Below are positions 19,186-27,332 of a DNA stretch of 64,000 nt, in pieces. Where the stretch lies: positions 62,001 through 126,000 of the forward strand of contig NZ_JAJVKW010000017.1 in assembly GCF_024198255.1 (NCBI RefSeq). Reading direction: 5' to 3'. Under the pieces are notes generated by a model. It saw only the letters and a list, made by a program, of their open reading frames with translations, was not told the DNA's origin and made no database searches. Position 1 is the first letter of the stretch, and each line of letters begins with the position of its first letter. Both the position numbers and the translations under genes were made by a program. This DNA comes from Myxococcus guangdongensis (GTDB lineage Bacteria > Myxococcota > Myxococcia > Myxococcales > Myxococcaceae).

Positions 19186-19334
19186 GCGTCGCGCGGCGGC
19201 CACAAGCGAAGTGGGGACCACCGACTACGACACGGTGAGCGAGATTCGCAGGCAAGGTGACACATCCATGGTGCTCACCTGTGATGACGATACTGGCGAC
19301 TCCCAGCAAGGACGCGGCAGGGTTCGAGGTCTCT

Positions 19335-19421
19335 CCCAGGGGCTCAAGTTGCCATCATCATTGCCGGGGATGATGGAAGCCGCGGCAACTCAGTGTGGAC
19401 AGGCCGCTTGAGCCCCTTGGG
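19335..19421. repeat. Nested inverted repeat, possible structured RNA
   Basis: Outer arms CCCAGGGGCTCAAG (19335-19348) and CTTGAGCCCCTTGGG (19407-19421) pair over 14 bases with one bulge. Inside, TTGCC (19349-19353) can pair with GGCAA (19384-19388), and CCATCATC (19352-19359) pairs perfectly with GATGATGG (19369-19376). The element lies in non-coding DNA about 250 bases upstream of the protease gene. It could be a structured RNA, a strong terminator for an unseen transcript, or a small transposon-like relic. Confidence 0.5.
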
Positions 19422-19668
19422 CACACGCCTGCCCAGGCCAACGGGGATGGGTGTTTCCATACCCAAGATGTGGTGTTCTGGACTTCGGTCTTCATCAGGC
19501 CCAAGTGCCGAGAATGTCTGTGAATGTCTGGGTTGATTGACGACGGGCGTCCAACTCGCATCCGATGGCCCCTCCATTCGTCCTCGGTGGTCATTGTCGA
19601 GCGGCCGCCTGGAGGCGACGCAGGCCACCAAGCCCGTGTGCGCCGGTGACATTCTCAAAGGATGCCTC

Positions 19669-21171
19669 ATGAACCGAAGACAGCATGTGCTCTGGACCGC
19701 GGCAGGGTTGTTCACCACCCTGGTCCTTTCCACCTCCGCGCTCGCGAAGGTCGAGGAGGTCTCCACCGAAGTGCTCACCGCGATGCAGCGGGACCTGGGG
19801 CTGACCACCGAGCAGGCGCGTGAGCGGCTGGAGAACGAGGCCATCGCCGCGCGTACGGAGCGGACGCTTCGCGGTGAGCTGGGTGACTCCTTCGGTGGCG
19901 CGTGGCTGAGCGAGACGGCAGACCGGCTCATCGTCGGCGTCACCACCGCCGCGGGCGAGCAGGCCGTGCGTCGGGCGGGCGCGGAGCCTCGTTGGGTGAG
20001 GCGCACGGAGCGGGAGTTGGACGCGCTGAAGGAGTCGCTGGACCGGGGCGCGGACGTGGTCAGCAAGGACATCCATGGTTGGTACGTGGACCTCCCCACC
20101 AACAGCGTCGTGGTGCTCGCCCAGGACACGGCGGTGGTGAACGCCGAGCGCTTCATCGCGGAGAGTGGAGTGAGGGACGGCGCTGTGCGGGTCGTCATCT
20201 CCCGCGAGCGGTTCCGGCCCCGGTATGACGTGCGCGGCGGTGATGCCTATTACATCAACAGCGTGAGCGCTCGCTGCACCATCGGCTTCGCCGTGGACGG
20301 AGGCTTTGTCACCGCGGGCCACTGCGGCGCGGTGAACTCCTTCACCCTGGGCAACAACGGCGTGATTCAAGGCATCGTGCGCGGCTCGTCCTTCCCGAGC
20401 AATGACTACGGCTGGGTGCAGGTGAGCTGGGACTGGATTCCACGACCGTGGGTCTACAACTACGCGTGGGCCAACGTCCCTGTCGCCGGCTCCGCCGAGG
20501 CGGGCCTCAATGCGTCCGTCTGTCGCTCGGGCTCCAGTAGCGGGTGGCACTGCGGGACCATCATTGCGAAGAACGTCACCGCCAACTACGCCGAAGGCCA
20601 CGTGTACGGGCTCACGTACAGCTGGATGTGCGTGGAGCCCGGCGACTCGGGGGGCCCGGTGCTCTGGGGCAACCAGGCGCAGGGCGTGGTCTCGGGCGGC
20701 ACGGGCAACTGCGCTGCCGCCAGCGGCTACGTGCTCTTCCAGCCGGTGAACGAGATTCTCTCCGCCTACGGCCTGTCGCTCACCACCCAGGGCGCGAGTG
20801 AAATCGTCGGACTCCAGGGCAGCTGCATCGACGTGGCCTACTCCAGCACGGCCAATGGGACGCCGCTCCAGCTCTGGGCCTGCAACAGCACGGACGCGCA
20901 GAAGTGGAGCTTCCTCGCCGATGGCTCGTTGCGCGCCTTCGGCAAGTGCATGGATGTCACCTGGAGCTCCCCGACGAGCGGCACGCCCCTTCAGCTCTGG
21001 GACTGCAACGGCACGGACGCGCAGAAGTTCTACTTCAGCGACGCTGGCGAGCTGGTCAATCGGCTGACCCAGAAGTGCGTGACGGTGGAGAGCTCGAGCG
21101 GTGGCAACGGCGCGCGCCTGCAAATCTGGGAATGCATCGGCGCCGCCACCCAGAAGTGGCAGCCGCGCTGA
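19669..21171 (+). CDS. Alpha-lytic-type protease with ricin-type lectin domain
   Basis: A 500-residue secreted S1 serine protease. The ATG at 19669 has AAAGGA six bases upstream and starts a signal peptide ending near TSALA. A pro-region of the alpha-lytic type (about 28-185) should act as folding chaperone and be removed. The protease domain holds the triad His218 (VTAGHC), Asp246 (SNDYGW) and Ser327 (PGDSGGP), with cysteines placed as in alpha-lytic protease. Residues about 375-500 form a ricin-type beta-trefoil with three repeats (QLWACN, QLWDCNG, QIWECIG, each followed by a QKW/QKF), a sugar-binding domain. The enzyme fits the predatory lifestyle by attacking glycosylated or cell-wall-bound proteins; this use is inferred. 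Confidence 0.93.
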   Translation: MNRRQHVLWTAAGLFTTLVLSTSALAKVEEVSTEVLTAMQRDLGLTTEQARERLENEAIAARTERTLRGELGDSFGGAWLSETADRLIVGVTTAAGEQAVRRAGAEPRWVRRTERELDALKESLDRGADVVSKDIHGWYVDLPTNSVVVLAQDTAVVNAERFIAESGVRDGAVRVVISRERFRPRYDVRGGDAYYINSVSARCTIGFAVDGGFVTAGHCGAVNSFTLGNNGVIQGIVRGSSFPSNDYGWVQVSWDWIPRPWVYNYAWANVPVAGSAEAGLNASVCRSGSSSGWHCGTIIAKNVTANYAEGHVYGLTYSWMCVEPGDSGGPVLWGNQAQGVVSGGTGNCAAASGYVLFQPVNEILSAYGLSLTTQGASEIVGLQGSCIDVAYSSTANGTPLQLWACNSTDAQKWSFLADGSLRAFGKCMDVTWSSPTSGTPLQLWDCNGTDAQKFYFSDAGELVNRLTQKCVTVESSSGGNGARLQIWECIGAATQKWQPR

Positions 21172-21184
21172 CTCCAACATCCGC

Positions 21185-21289
21185 GAGCGGCAAGGCCCGG
21201 ACAACCGGACGATGCCGCTCGTGGAGGCGTCACTCAGGGCGAGACGATCAGGTCCGCAGGAGACCGGGGGCCACCTCGCAGGTGGTCTC
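21185..21289. terminator. Two hairpins between convergent genes
   Basis: CGAGCGGCA/TGCCGCTCG type arms (GAGCGGCA 21185-21192, TGCCGCTC 21213-21220) are followed by CCACCT-CGC-AGGTGG (21271-21285) inside outer GAGACC/GGTCTC arms (21260-21265, 21284-21289). They separate the rightward protease gene from the leftward gene ending at 21307 and probably terminate both. Confidence 0.5.
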
Positions 21290-21306
21290 GTACCGGGCGG
21301 CCAGTC

Positions 21307-21963
21307 TCAACGAGAGGCTTTGCTCTTGAGCGAACGGACGACGAATCTGCCATCCACGTAGTCGACCGTTCCGAGCTTCTTTCCGTAGAGGCTGGGCGGC
21401 TCTTCGACATCCGCCTTGATGACGATGCTCCTACCCTTTCGTGGCAGCGCCAGGGTGACGATGGTCCCCGCCCAGTCCTCGAGCGTCTTCCTTTCAGCCC
21501 CCTTCTTTCCGTCGGCGGAGAGCAGCCCCGCGTCCGCGTACAGTTGAATGGCTTCCTCGGTGGAAATCTTCAAGGCCGCGGGGTCTGCAGTCAGACCCTC
21601 CTGGGTGCAACGGAACACGGTGAAGTCATTCACCGACCCACCCGAGGCCACGATGACCAGGTGATACCCCGTCGGGTTCTTGAAGAGGGCGGCCTCGAAG
21701 CTCGCGATGAGGTCCGGGCTCTCGAAGGTCGCGTAGCCGTTCGGCACATCGCGGACCTTCAGCGACTTCGCGACGAAGTCCGGGGCGAGCGGGTCGCCGG
21801 AGTCGCGACCGATGTTGAGGGGCCCGCCATCAGGATAGCGCTCGAAGAGGTGGCGGAGCGCGGTCTCGATGTTGGTGGTCATGCAGCCGGAGTTGCTCGC
21901 GGGCTTGGAGGCCGGGGTGGACGAAAGCAGCGCGAGGACAGCGACGGTCTTCAAGAGAATCAC
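21307..21963 (-). CDS. Exported protein of unknown function
   Basis: A 218-residue protein starting with GTG; GGGAG lies five bases upstream. The first 20 residues (ILLKTVAVLALLSSTPAS) look like a signal peptide. The remainder is a soluble mixed alpha/beta domain without recognised motifs; single cysteines at about 27 and 118 could pair. It stands alone between two hairpins. No function assigned. Confidence 0.75.
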   Translation of the reverse strand: MILLKTVAVLALLSSTPASKPASNSGCMTTNIETALRHLFERYPDGGPLNIGRDSGDPLAPDFVAKSLKVRDVPNGYATFESPDLIASFEAALFKNPTGYHLVIVASGGSVNDFTVFRCTQEGLTADPAALKISTEEAIQLYADAGLLSADGKKGAERKTLEDWAGTIVTLALPRKGRSIVIKADVEEPPSLYGKKLGTVDYVDGRFVVRSLKSKASR

Positions 21964-22116
21964 AGGGGCTCCCGTGGGAAACCAGGAGCATAGGGCCGAA
22001 GGACGCCCTTTCCACCTGCGCTACGCCGTATCTTGACCTTCTTCCACGACCTCTACCGGGCCCGGCAGCGCCGCCCGCACTGACCACGGAGCGCAGTTGG
22101 GCAGAGCGACGGAGTC

Positions 22117-22146
22117 GACGCAGTGGGAGAATCCTCCCACTGCGTC
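22117..22146 (-). terminator. 13-bp-arm hairpin
   Basis: GACGCAGTGGGAG and CTCCCACTGCGTC are perfect 13-bp arms around the tetraloop AATC. The element lies just downstream of the leftward lipoprotein gene ending at 22173. No T-tract follows on either strand. Confidence 0.6.
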
Positions 22147-22172
22147 ACCCGGGGAGCTGGAGGTCCGGGAGA

Positions 22173-23846
22173 CTACGGATTCGCCAGGACGCCCACATCC
22201 GAAGCCACGACGGGGCCGGACGTCATGCCACCGCAGCGGGAGGCGGCATTCGCGGTCGTGGTGCTGAAGTCGTTCAGGAAGACGACCCGCAGCGAGTAGC
22301 CCGGGGCGGCGCCGAAGATGCCGCGAAGGCGCTGCGCATCCGTGACCGTGTCATTCACACCGAAGCGCACCGACGCGCTGCCGAACATGTTGTTCACCTT
22401 GAACGTGCAACCCGGCGTGTAGTGGTACGTCGACGTGGACAAGACCGTCGGCGACGTGCGCGCCAGCAAGCGGGCGATGGGCTGGGCATTCCAGACGGGG
22501 TTGGACGCACGGCTCAACGTCTGCGGATTCGGCCACGTGGTGGAGCCATGGCGCGGAACACCACTGGGCCCCGAGTAGAGCGTCGTCTGGGGCGTCACAC
22601 CGGCGATGTAGTCATTCACGCCCAGGCCGCTCGCGAGCAGCGTCAGGTTCTCGCCCGAGGGGAAGAGCGTCGCGCTCCGGGTCATGTCGAACGCGTCGTA
22701 CGGAACGTTGATCTTGATGGAGGGCGCCGGCAGCTTGAGGTTGACGAGCAGCTCGTTGGTGCGCGTCGTCGAGCCATCGAGGAACAGCTGCACGGAGCCC
22801 GTCTCCGGCAGCGAATCGATGATGGAGTCCTCGATGGTGGAGCTCATGCTGCCCGCCGCCTCGCTCTCGACGATGTCGTAGATGAGGTTCGGGATGAGGC
22901 CAAGGATGGGAATGACCTGCACCGCGCTGCAGAGGGCCGGCCAATCGAGGCTCGCCTGGGGCGGCGTCACCCACTGCACCGAGATGCCCGTGAAGTCCGC
23001 CTTCAGCTTGAACGTGCCATAGGCGCGAATCGTCGGATCACACCAGTTGTTGATGTCCGTCTTGAACTTGAACGAGAAGCCCACGCCATTCGAGGTGACG
23101 GAGAGCTGGAGGCTGCTCGGGTCGTAGGCGTAGATGCGGCGCATGGAGCCGTCCGTCGACGTGATGACGGTCGAGTTCGTCTCGCGATTGAACTTCTCGT
23201 AGAGCGCCTTGCCGAACATGTTCCACAGCTCGGCCCGAGAGAAGCCCATGGGCGCGGAGGCGTAGCTCGCCTCGACGGTATCGACCTGCACCATCGGGAA
23301 GCTGTACGTCGCGACGCCGCTGCCGAAGGTGCGCCCCACGGTGATGGTGACCTGATTCGTGGAGCCGTCTCCCAGATAGGGGAAGAAGATCCACAAGTTG
23401 TAACCATAACGACTGGTGTCAGCGGGTTGGCTCGAGGCGTCCGTGGCGGAATACCAATAGCCCTCCGTAAAGTCCGGCGTCACGACGCGCGAGCCGACCT
23501 TGACCTCCTTGATGTACGTGCACCTGTCAGTGATGAGGTCGAAGCGGAGACCATTGGCAGAGACGTATTCGATGCCTCCGCGGCGGATGCGGCCACTCTC
23601 TGGATTCCAGTTCGCGGGGGCGCTGCCGCCCATGCCGAGGGCCGGGGGACTCATCAGCGTATTGCTGAAGATTTGAGGCGGGGTGCCCGCGTTGCCGCAC
23701 GCATTCTGGAGGGTCCACCCGCCGCGGGTGGCCGGGTCGACCCGCGAGGAGAGCGTCTCGGCTTCGTTTTCGGGGAGCGCTTCCTGACCACAGCCAATGA
23801 CAAGCGACACGAGCAACAGGCCCGTGACACGGCGCAATGAACGCAT
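22173..23846 (-). CDS. Large lipoprotein of unknown function
   Basis: A 557-residue lipoprotein. The ATG at 23846 gives a proper signal peptide (RSLRRVTGLLLVSLVIGC) with lipobox VIGC; the 50-residue extension in the open frame upstream is not needed. The mature part is rich in Ser, Thr, Asn and Tyr with short alternating strands, as in extracellular beta-sandwich proteins, and carries few cysteines (NACGN, DRCTY, NWCD, ALCS, PGCT, SRCG). No catalytic motif is recognised. Likely exposed at the cell envelope. Confidence 0.8.
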   Translation of the reverse strand: MRSLRRVTGLLLVSLVIGCGQEALPENEAETLSSRVDPATRGGWTLQNACGNAGTPPQIFSNTLMSPPALGMGGSAPANWNPESGRIRRGGIEYVSANGLRFDLITDRCTYIKEVKVGSRVVTPDFTEGYWYSATDASSQPADTSRYGYNLWIFFPYLGDGSTNQVTITVGRTFGSGVATYSFPMVQVDTVEASYASAPMGFSRAELWNMFGKALYEKFNRETNSTVITSTDGSMRRIYAYDPSSLQLSVTSNGVGFSFKFKTDINNWCDPTIRAYGTFKLKADFTGISVQWVTPPQASLDWPALCSAVQVIPILGLIPNLIYDIVESEAAGSMSSTIEDSIIDSLPETGSVQLFLDGSTTRTNELLVNLKLPAPSIKINVPYDAFDMTRSATLFPSGENLTLLASGLGVNDYIAGVTPQTTLYSGPSGVPRHGSTTWPNPQTLSRASNPVWNAQPIARLLARTSPTVLSTSTYHYTPGCTFKVNNMFGSASVRFGVNDTVTDAQRLRGIFGAAPGYSLRVVFLNDFSTTTANAASRCGGMTSGPVVASDVGVLANP

Positions 23847-24035
23847 GGAGAACCTTGGGTGGAAGGGAGGACCCCTCGCGCCGTGAGCAGGCACGGGCCA
23901 GCGGTCCAAGACAGGTGCAGTGTGTCTACACTTCCACCCGGCGTGAGGCTTCCGCACAGGCGACAGATGCTTCCGCAGCCACGCCACCACCTTCATCGCA
24001 ACGAAGATGGCAGCCTTTGCCAGTGTCCCTGCACT

Positions 24036-24944
24036 TCAGCCGTCGATGCGGGTCCAGGTCGCTCCGTCGAACGCGAGGATGTCCTTCGCGCCGGTGCTCC
24101 AGAGGACCCCGTCCCCCACGCTCAGGCGATAGAAGGTCTTGGGATTCTCCGCGCCGAAGTCCACGGGCACCAGGGCGTCTCCCTTCAGGACGTAGAGCTC
24201 CCCCATCGTCGCCACATAGAGCTGGCCCTGGAACCACATCAGGTCCCAGATGTCCTCGAGGATGCGCTGCGCGACGACCTCCCACGTGTCGTTCCGGCCG
24301 CGCAGCAACAGTCCCCGGCGCCCGGCTGCGTACACCTTCCCATCCTCCGCGCAGCACAGGGCGGTGAGCACGTGCTCGGTGGGGCTCGGACACCGCTGCC
24401 ATCGCACACCGTCGCACCGCCAGATTTCTCCGTTCCAGCCCGCCGCGTAGAGGTCCTCCTCGGAGAAGCCGTCCACCGCCTCGAAGCCCACCACTCCTGT
24501 GGAGCCCGGCTCCGGGCGAGCGCCCTCGTCCATCGACACCCAGGCGTCGTCACCGTCACGGCGGTAGACCTGTCGACCCATCCCGACGACATAGACGCGC
24601 TGGCCGATGGTCCGCACGCCCTTCAAGGGGCCTCGCTGCTCGATGGCCGCGACCGAGCCGCCGATCTGCTCGTCGTGCCGATCACCACTCCCCATCATCC
24701 TCACGCCGCCGTTCCAGCCCACCGCGCACATCTGCTGCCTCGGCACCTGCGCCACGGCGAGGCCCGCCAGCGGCCAGTCGACCGCCCCACCATCCCCCCA
24801 CGCCCCCGCATCCCACTCACAGAAATACGTCTTGGCCACCCTCATCCGTGACAGCTCGTCTCCCGTCATGGCGACGTAGGCGAGGTCCTTGTATCGGACC
24901 GTGGAAGAGGTGAACGAGAAGGTATCGGTCCAGTGGCCTGCCAC
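24036..24944 (-). CDS. Beta-propeller-like repeat protein
   Basis: A 302-residue cytoplasmic protein with repeated short blades such as VYVVGMGRQVYRRDGDDAWVSM, LYAAGWNGEIWRCDGVRWQRC, VYAAGRRGLLLRGRNDTWEVV, LYVATMGELYVLKGDALVPV and LWSTGAKDILAFDGATWTRI. Each follows the plan of two strands, a G-x-x-G-x-[IL] turn, then a W-containing strand, so a five- to seven-bladed propeller is likely. There is no signal peptide. Such propellers bind proteins or ligands; some serve as immunity or toxin-adjacent proteins, but nothing here shows that. Confidence 0.75.
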   Translation of the reverse strand: MAGHWTDTFSFTSSTVRYKDLAYVAMTGDELSRMRVAKTYFCEWDAGAWGDGGAVDWPLAGLAVAQVPRQQMCAVGWNGGVRMMGSGDRHDEQIGGSVAAIEQRGPLKGVRTIGQRVYVVGMGRQVYRRDGDDAWVSMDEGARPEPGSTGVVGFEAVDGFSEEDLYAAGWNGEIWRCDGVRWQRCPSPTEHVLTALCCAEDGKVYAAGRRGLLLRGRNDTWEVVAQRILEDIWDLMWFQGQLYVATMGELYVLKGDALVPVDFGAENPKTFYRLSVGDGVLWSTGAKDILAFDGATWTRIDG

Positions 24945-25170
24945 GAACGACTCCGACGAGAGGGTGGAGGTCGAACCCTATTTCATCCCTGTCCGGGCTA
25001 CTCCATCTCTCCACGCCGCCGCACTGAAATCCGTCAGAGCGCCGCCGACAAAACAAGGATTGAGACACTTCCAGGTTGCTGGTGGCGCCCCGCTGCCTGC
25101 GACGTTCAAGGAGCGTGGCAATCACATCCAGTCCAGCAAGTCTCCCAACGCGATGATTGCGGGAGACCAA

Positions 25171-25195
25171 GAGGAGCACCCCGACGGTGCTCCTC
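25171..25195 (-). terminator. 10-bp-arm hairpin after the NmrA-like gene
   Basis: GAGGAGCACC and GGTGCTCCTC are perfect 10-bp arms around CCGAC, 18 bases past the stop of the leftward NmrA-like gene. A second, weaker stem (GTCTCC/GGAGAC) follows in the direction of transcription. Confidence 0.6.
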
Positions 25196-25212
25196 CCTCG
25201 CGCCGCTCAGCA

Positions 25213-26112
25213 CTACGCCGCCGCCGCGCGAGCCTGCTCCACAGCCGGCACGAGCACCGTCTTCGCCCACTGCGCCAGCGTCGTGGCCGTGGTGGTCTCC
25301 GCGCTGCGCGGCTCCGCGGGGTCCATGCGCCCCTCGCCCACCGCCTGGTACATCTCCGCCAGCAGCCCCACCAGGAAGTCCGGCAGGCCGTACCCCGTCA
25401 TCGCCTTGCGGAAGTCGTCGATGGAGATCTGCACGGCGCTCACCGGCTTGCCGGACACCTCCGTGAGGATGCGCGCCACGTCCACGTACGACAGGTGCGC
25501 GGGGCCGTGCACGCCGAGGATGCGCGAGCCCTTCCAGCCCGCGTCCAGCAGCACGTCCGCCGCCTTGCGCGCGATGTCCGCCACCGCCACCATGGGCAGC
25601 GCGCGCGCCATGGGGATGGGCACGAACAGCGTGCTCGCGCTCGCCAGCGTCGGCAGCGACTGCAGCAGGTTCTCCATGAAGTAGCCCGGACGCAGGATGG
25701 TGACGTCCGCGACGGCGGCCTTGAACGCCTCCTCCACCGCCAGGAGCGCGCCCACCGGGCCGGTGCCCCGGCCCGTCTGCGCGCCGATGCTCGACAGCAC
25801 CACCACCCGCTTCACGCCGTGCTGCTTCGCCTTGCCCGCCGCCAGCCGCGCCGTCGCCTCGGCCCACTCGATGAAGTCCGGCCGCGTCGCCGGGGGCGTC
25901 AGCCAGAAGAGGGCGCTCGCTCCCGCGAGGGCCTTGTCCAGCACCGCCGCGTCGTCCGTGGAGCCCTCCACCACCTTCGCGCCGCGCTTGACCAGGTCCT
26001 CCACCTTGCGCGCGTCCCGGCTGATGAGCGTGAGCTGCTTGCCCGCATCCAGCAGCGCGTGCGCGAGGGGACGGCCAATGTTTCCGTTCGGGGTGTTGAT
26101 GACGATGCTCAT
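25213..26112 (-). CDS. NmrA-like NAD(P)-binding reductase
   Basis: A 299-residue atypical short-chain reductase of the NmrA/QOR2 type. It begins with a Rossmann glycine motif (NTPNGNIGRPLAHALL), keeps VVVLSSIGA after strand 4, and ends strand 5 with LRPGYFMENLL, typical of the NmrA group. It lacks the canonical YxxxK pair, so it may sense the redox state or act as quinone/nitroreductase-like enzyme. It is divergent from a LysR regulator only about 50 bases away, which most likely controls it. Confidence 0.85.
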   Translation of the reverse strand: MSIVINTPNGNIGRPLAHALLDAGKQLTLISRDARKVEDLVKRGAKVVEGSTDDAAVLDKALAGASALFWLTPPATRPDFIEWAEATARLAAGKAKQHGVKRVVVLSSIGAQTGRGTGPVGALLAVEEAFKAAVADVTILRPGYFMENLLQSLPTLASASTLFVPIPMARALPMVAVADIARKAADVLLDAGWKGSRILGVHGPAHLSYVDVARILTEVSGKPVSAVQISIDDFRKAMTGYGLPDFLVGLLAEMYQAVGEGRMDPAEPRSAETTTATTLAQWAKTVLVPAVEQARAAAA

Positions 26113-26162
26113 GGGCGACTCCAGTCACTTCGAGATGGGCGAAAGATGCGCCCGGCCACACC

Positions 26163-27206
26163 ATGAGGCGACCACATGTTACTCATATGCCCATGAGCGC
26201 CATGCATACCGCCCGCCGCAAGGCCCGCGCCCCCAGACGGCCCCGTGCCCCACGCCCCCGCGCGCCGAGCCCGCCCGCGAACCCCGACCTGGACCTGGCG
26301 AACATCAACCTCAACCTCGCGGTGGCGCTCGACGCGCTGCTGACCGAAGGCAACGTCACCCGCGCCGCGACCCGCGTGGGAATCACCCAGTCCGCCATGA
26401 GCCACGCGCTGCGCCAGCTGCGCGAGCTGCTCGGGGACGCGCTGCTCATCCGGGGACGCGGCGGCATGGTGCGCACCCCTCGCGCCGAGCAGCTCGCCAC
26501 GCCCCTGCACCGGGGCCTGCTCGAGGTCCAACGCGCCCTGCGCAACGAGTCCGTCTTCGACCCGAAGGCCTCCTCGCGGCGCTTCGTCCTCGCCACGACG
26601 GACTACTTCGCCTCCGCCCTGCTCCCCTCCCTCCTGGAGCTGATGGACACCGAGGCCCCCCAGGTGGACCTGGTGGTGCGCCCCCTCGTCATCCCCCAAA
26701 TCGAATCCCAGCTGGAGAGCGGCGAGCTGGACCTGGTGGTGGGCGCCTACCCAGAGCCCTCCCCCGTCCTGCGCCAGCAGAAGCTCTTCACCGAGCACTT
26801 CGTGTGCGTCGTGCGCCGCGACAACTCCGTGGTGAAGCAACGGTTGGACCTGGAAACATTCCTGCGGCTGCCGCACGTGTTGATGAGCCCGCGGGGCGAG
26901 GGCGTGGGAGCGGTGGACATCGCGTTGGAGAAGCTGGGTCGCACGCGACGCATCGGCCTGCGGCTGCCGTACTTCCTCACCGCGGCGCTGGCGGTGACGC
27001 GCACCAACCACGTGCTCACCGCCCCTCGCCGGCTCGCCGAGCTGCTCGTCGAGCCAGGCAACCTCCGCATCCTCCCTCCCCCCGTGGAGCTCGCCCCGTT
27101 CGACGTCCTCCAGGTCTGGCACGAGCGTTTCGACGGCGACCCGGCCCACCGGTGGCTCCGGGGGATGATGGTCCGCGCCGCCGCCGCACCGCGTAGCAAC
27201 CGCTAA
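26163..27206 (+). CDS. LysR regulator, NahR/NodD type
   Basis: A LysR protein of up to 347 residues. An unusual Arg/Pro/Ala-rich N-terminal extension of about 40 residues precedes the helix-turn-helix (NLNLAVALDALLTEGNVTRAATRVGITQ), which has the spacing of the NahR/NodD/PnbR subgroup. In-frame ATGs at 26187, 26193 and 26202 are alternative starts and none has a good ribosome-binding site. The sequence around 26182-26197 is an imperfect palindrome (CTCAT-N6-ATGAG) overlapping these starts. Divergent from the NmrA-like gene, its probable target. Confidence 0.9.
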   Translation: MRRPHVTHMPMSAMHTARRKARAPRRPRAPRPRAPSPPANPDLDLANINLNLAVALDALLTEGNVTRAATRVGITQSAMSHALRQLRELLGDALLIRGRGGMVRTPRAEQLATPLHRGLLEVQRALRNESVFDPKASSRRFVLATTDYFASALLPSLLELMDTEAPQVDLVVRPLVIPQIESQLESGELDLVVGAYPEPSPVLRQQKLFTEHFVCVVRRDNSVVKQRLDLETFLRLPHVLMSPRGEGVGAVDIALEKLGRTRRIGLRLPYFLTAALAVTRTNHVLTAPRRLAELLVEPGNLRILPPPVELAPFDVLQVWHERFDGDPAHRWLRGMMVRAAAAPRSNR

Positions 27207-27317
27207 CCCCCCGACACTCCGAGACTTTTTCTCGGCGAGCAGTCGGGCTGTCGCTCGCCGACAGGGACACTGAACGCCGATTCACCTGTGGGCGAGCATG
27301 CGACGGGCCGACCGGTG

Positions 27318-27332
27318 TAGGGTGCGACCCTA
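27318..27332 (+). promoter_or_regulatory. Palindromic -10 region of the DUF2378 gene
   Basis: TAGGGT-GCG-ACCCTA is a perfect 6-bp-arm palindrome whose last base is the A of the start codon at 27332. TAGGGT fits a TANNNT -10 box placed eight bases before the ATG, and no Shine-Dalgarno sequence is present. It may be both promoter and operator. Confidence 0.4.

Larger units (their letters stand above)
18275..19668. other. Gene-poor 1.4-kb region
   Basis: No convincing gene fills this stretch. Local composition is less GC-rich than the neighbours and third-position bias is weak in all frames. Two small ORFs (18761-18913, 19012-19185) may be fragments of lost genes. Hairpins are dense: TACCGG-AAGG-CCGGTA at 19138-19153, the nested repeat at 19335-19421, and TGGGT/ACCCA arms at 19448-19465. 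A short tandem repeat GAATGTCTGT-GAATGTCTG lies at 19512-19530. The region probably holds the promoter of the protease gene at its right end. Confidence 0.6.

Noticed and set aside
18713-19309. A 198-codon leftward frame in the gene-poor region.
   Set aside because: No domain, no ribosome-binding site and random-looking composition; it overlaps several stop-rich segments of the other frames and is not a convincing gene.
19310-19330. A GGTTCGAGGTC string like a tRNA T-loop.
   Set aside because: No acceptor, D or anticodon stems can be formed around it.
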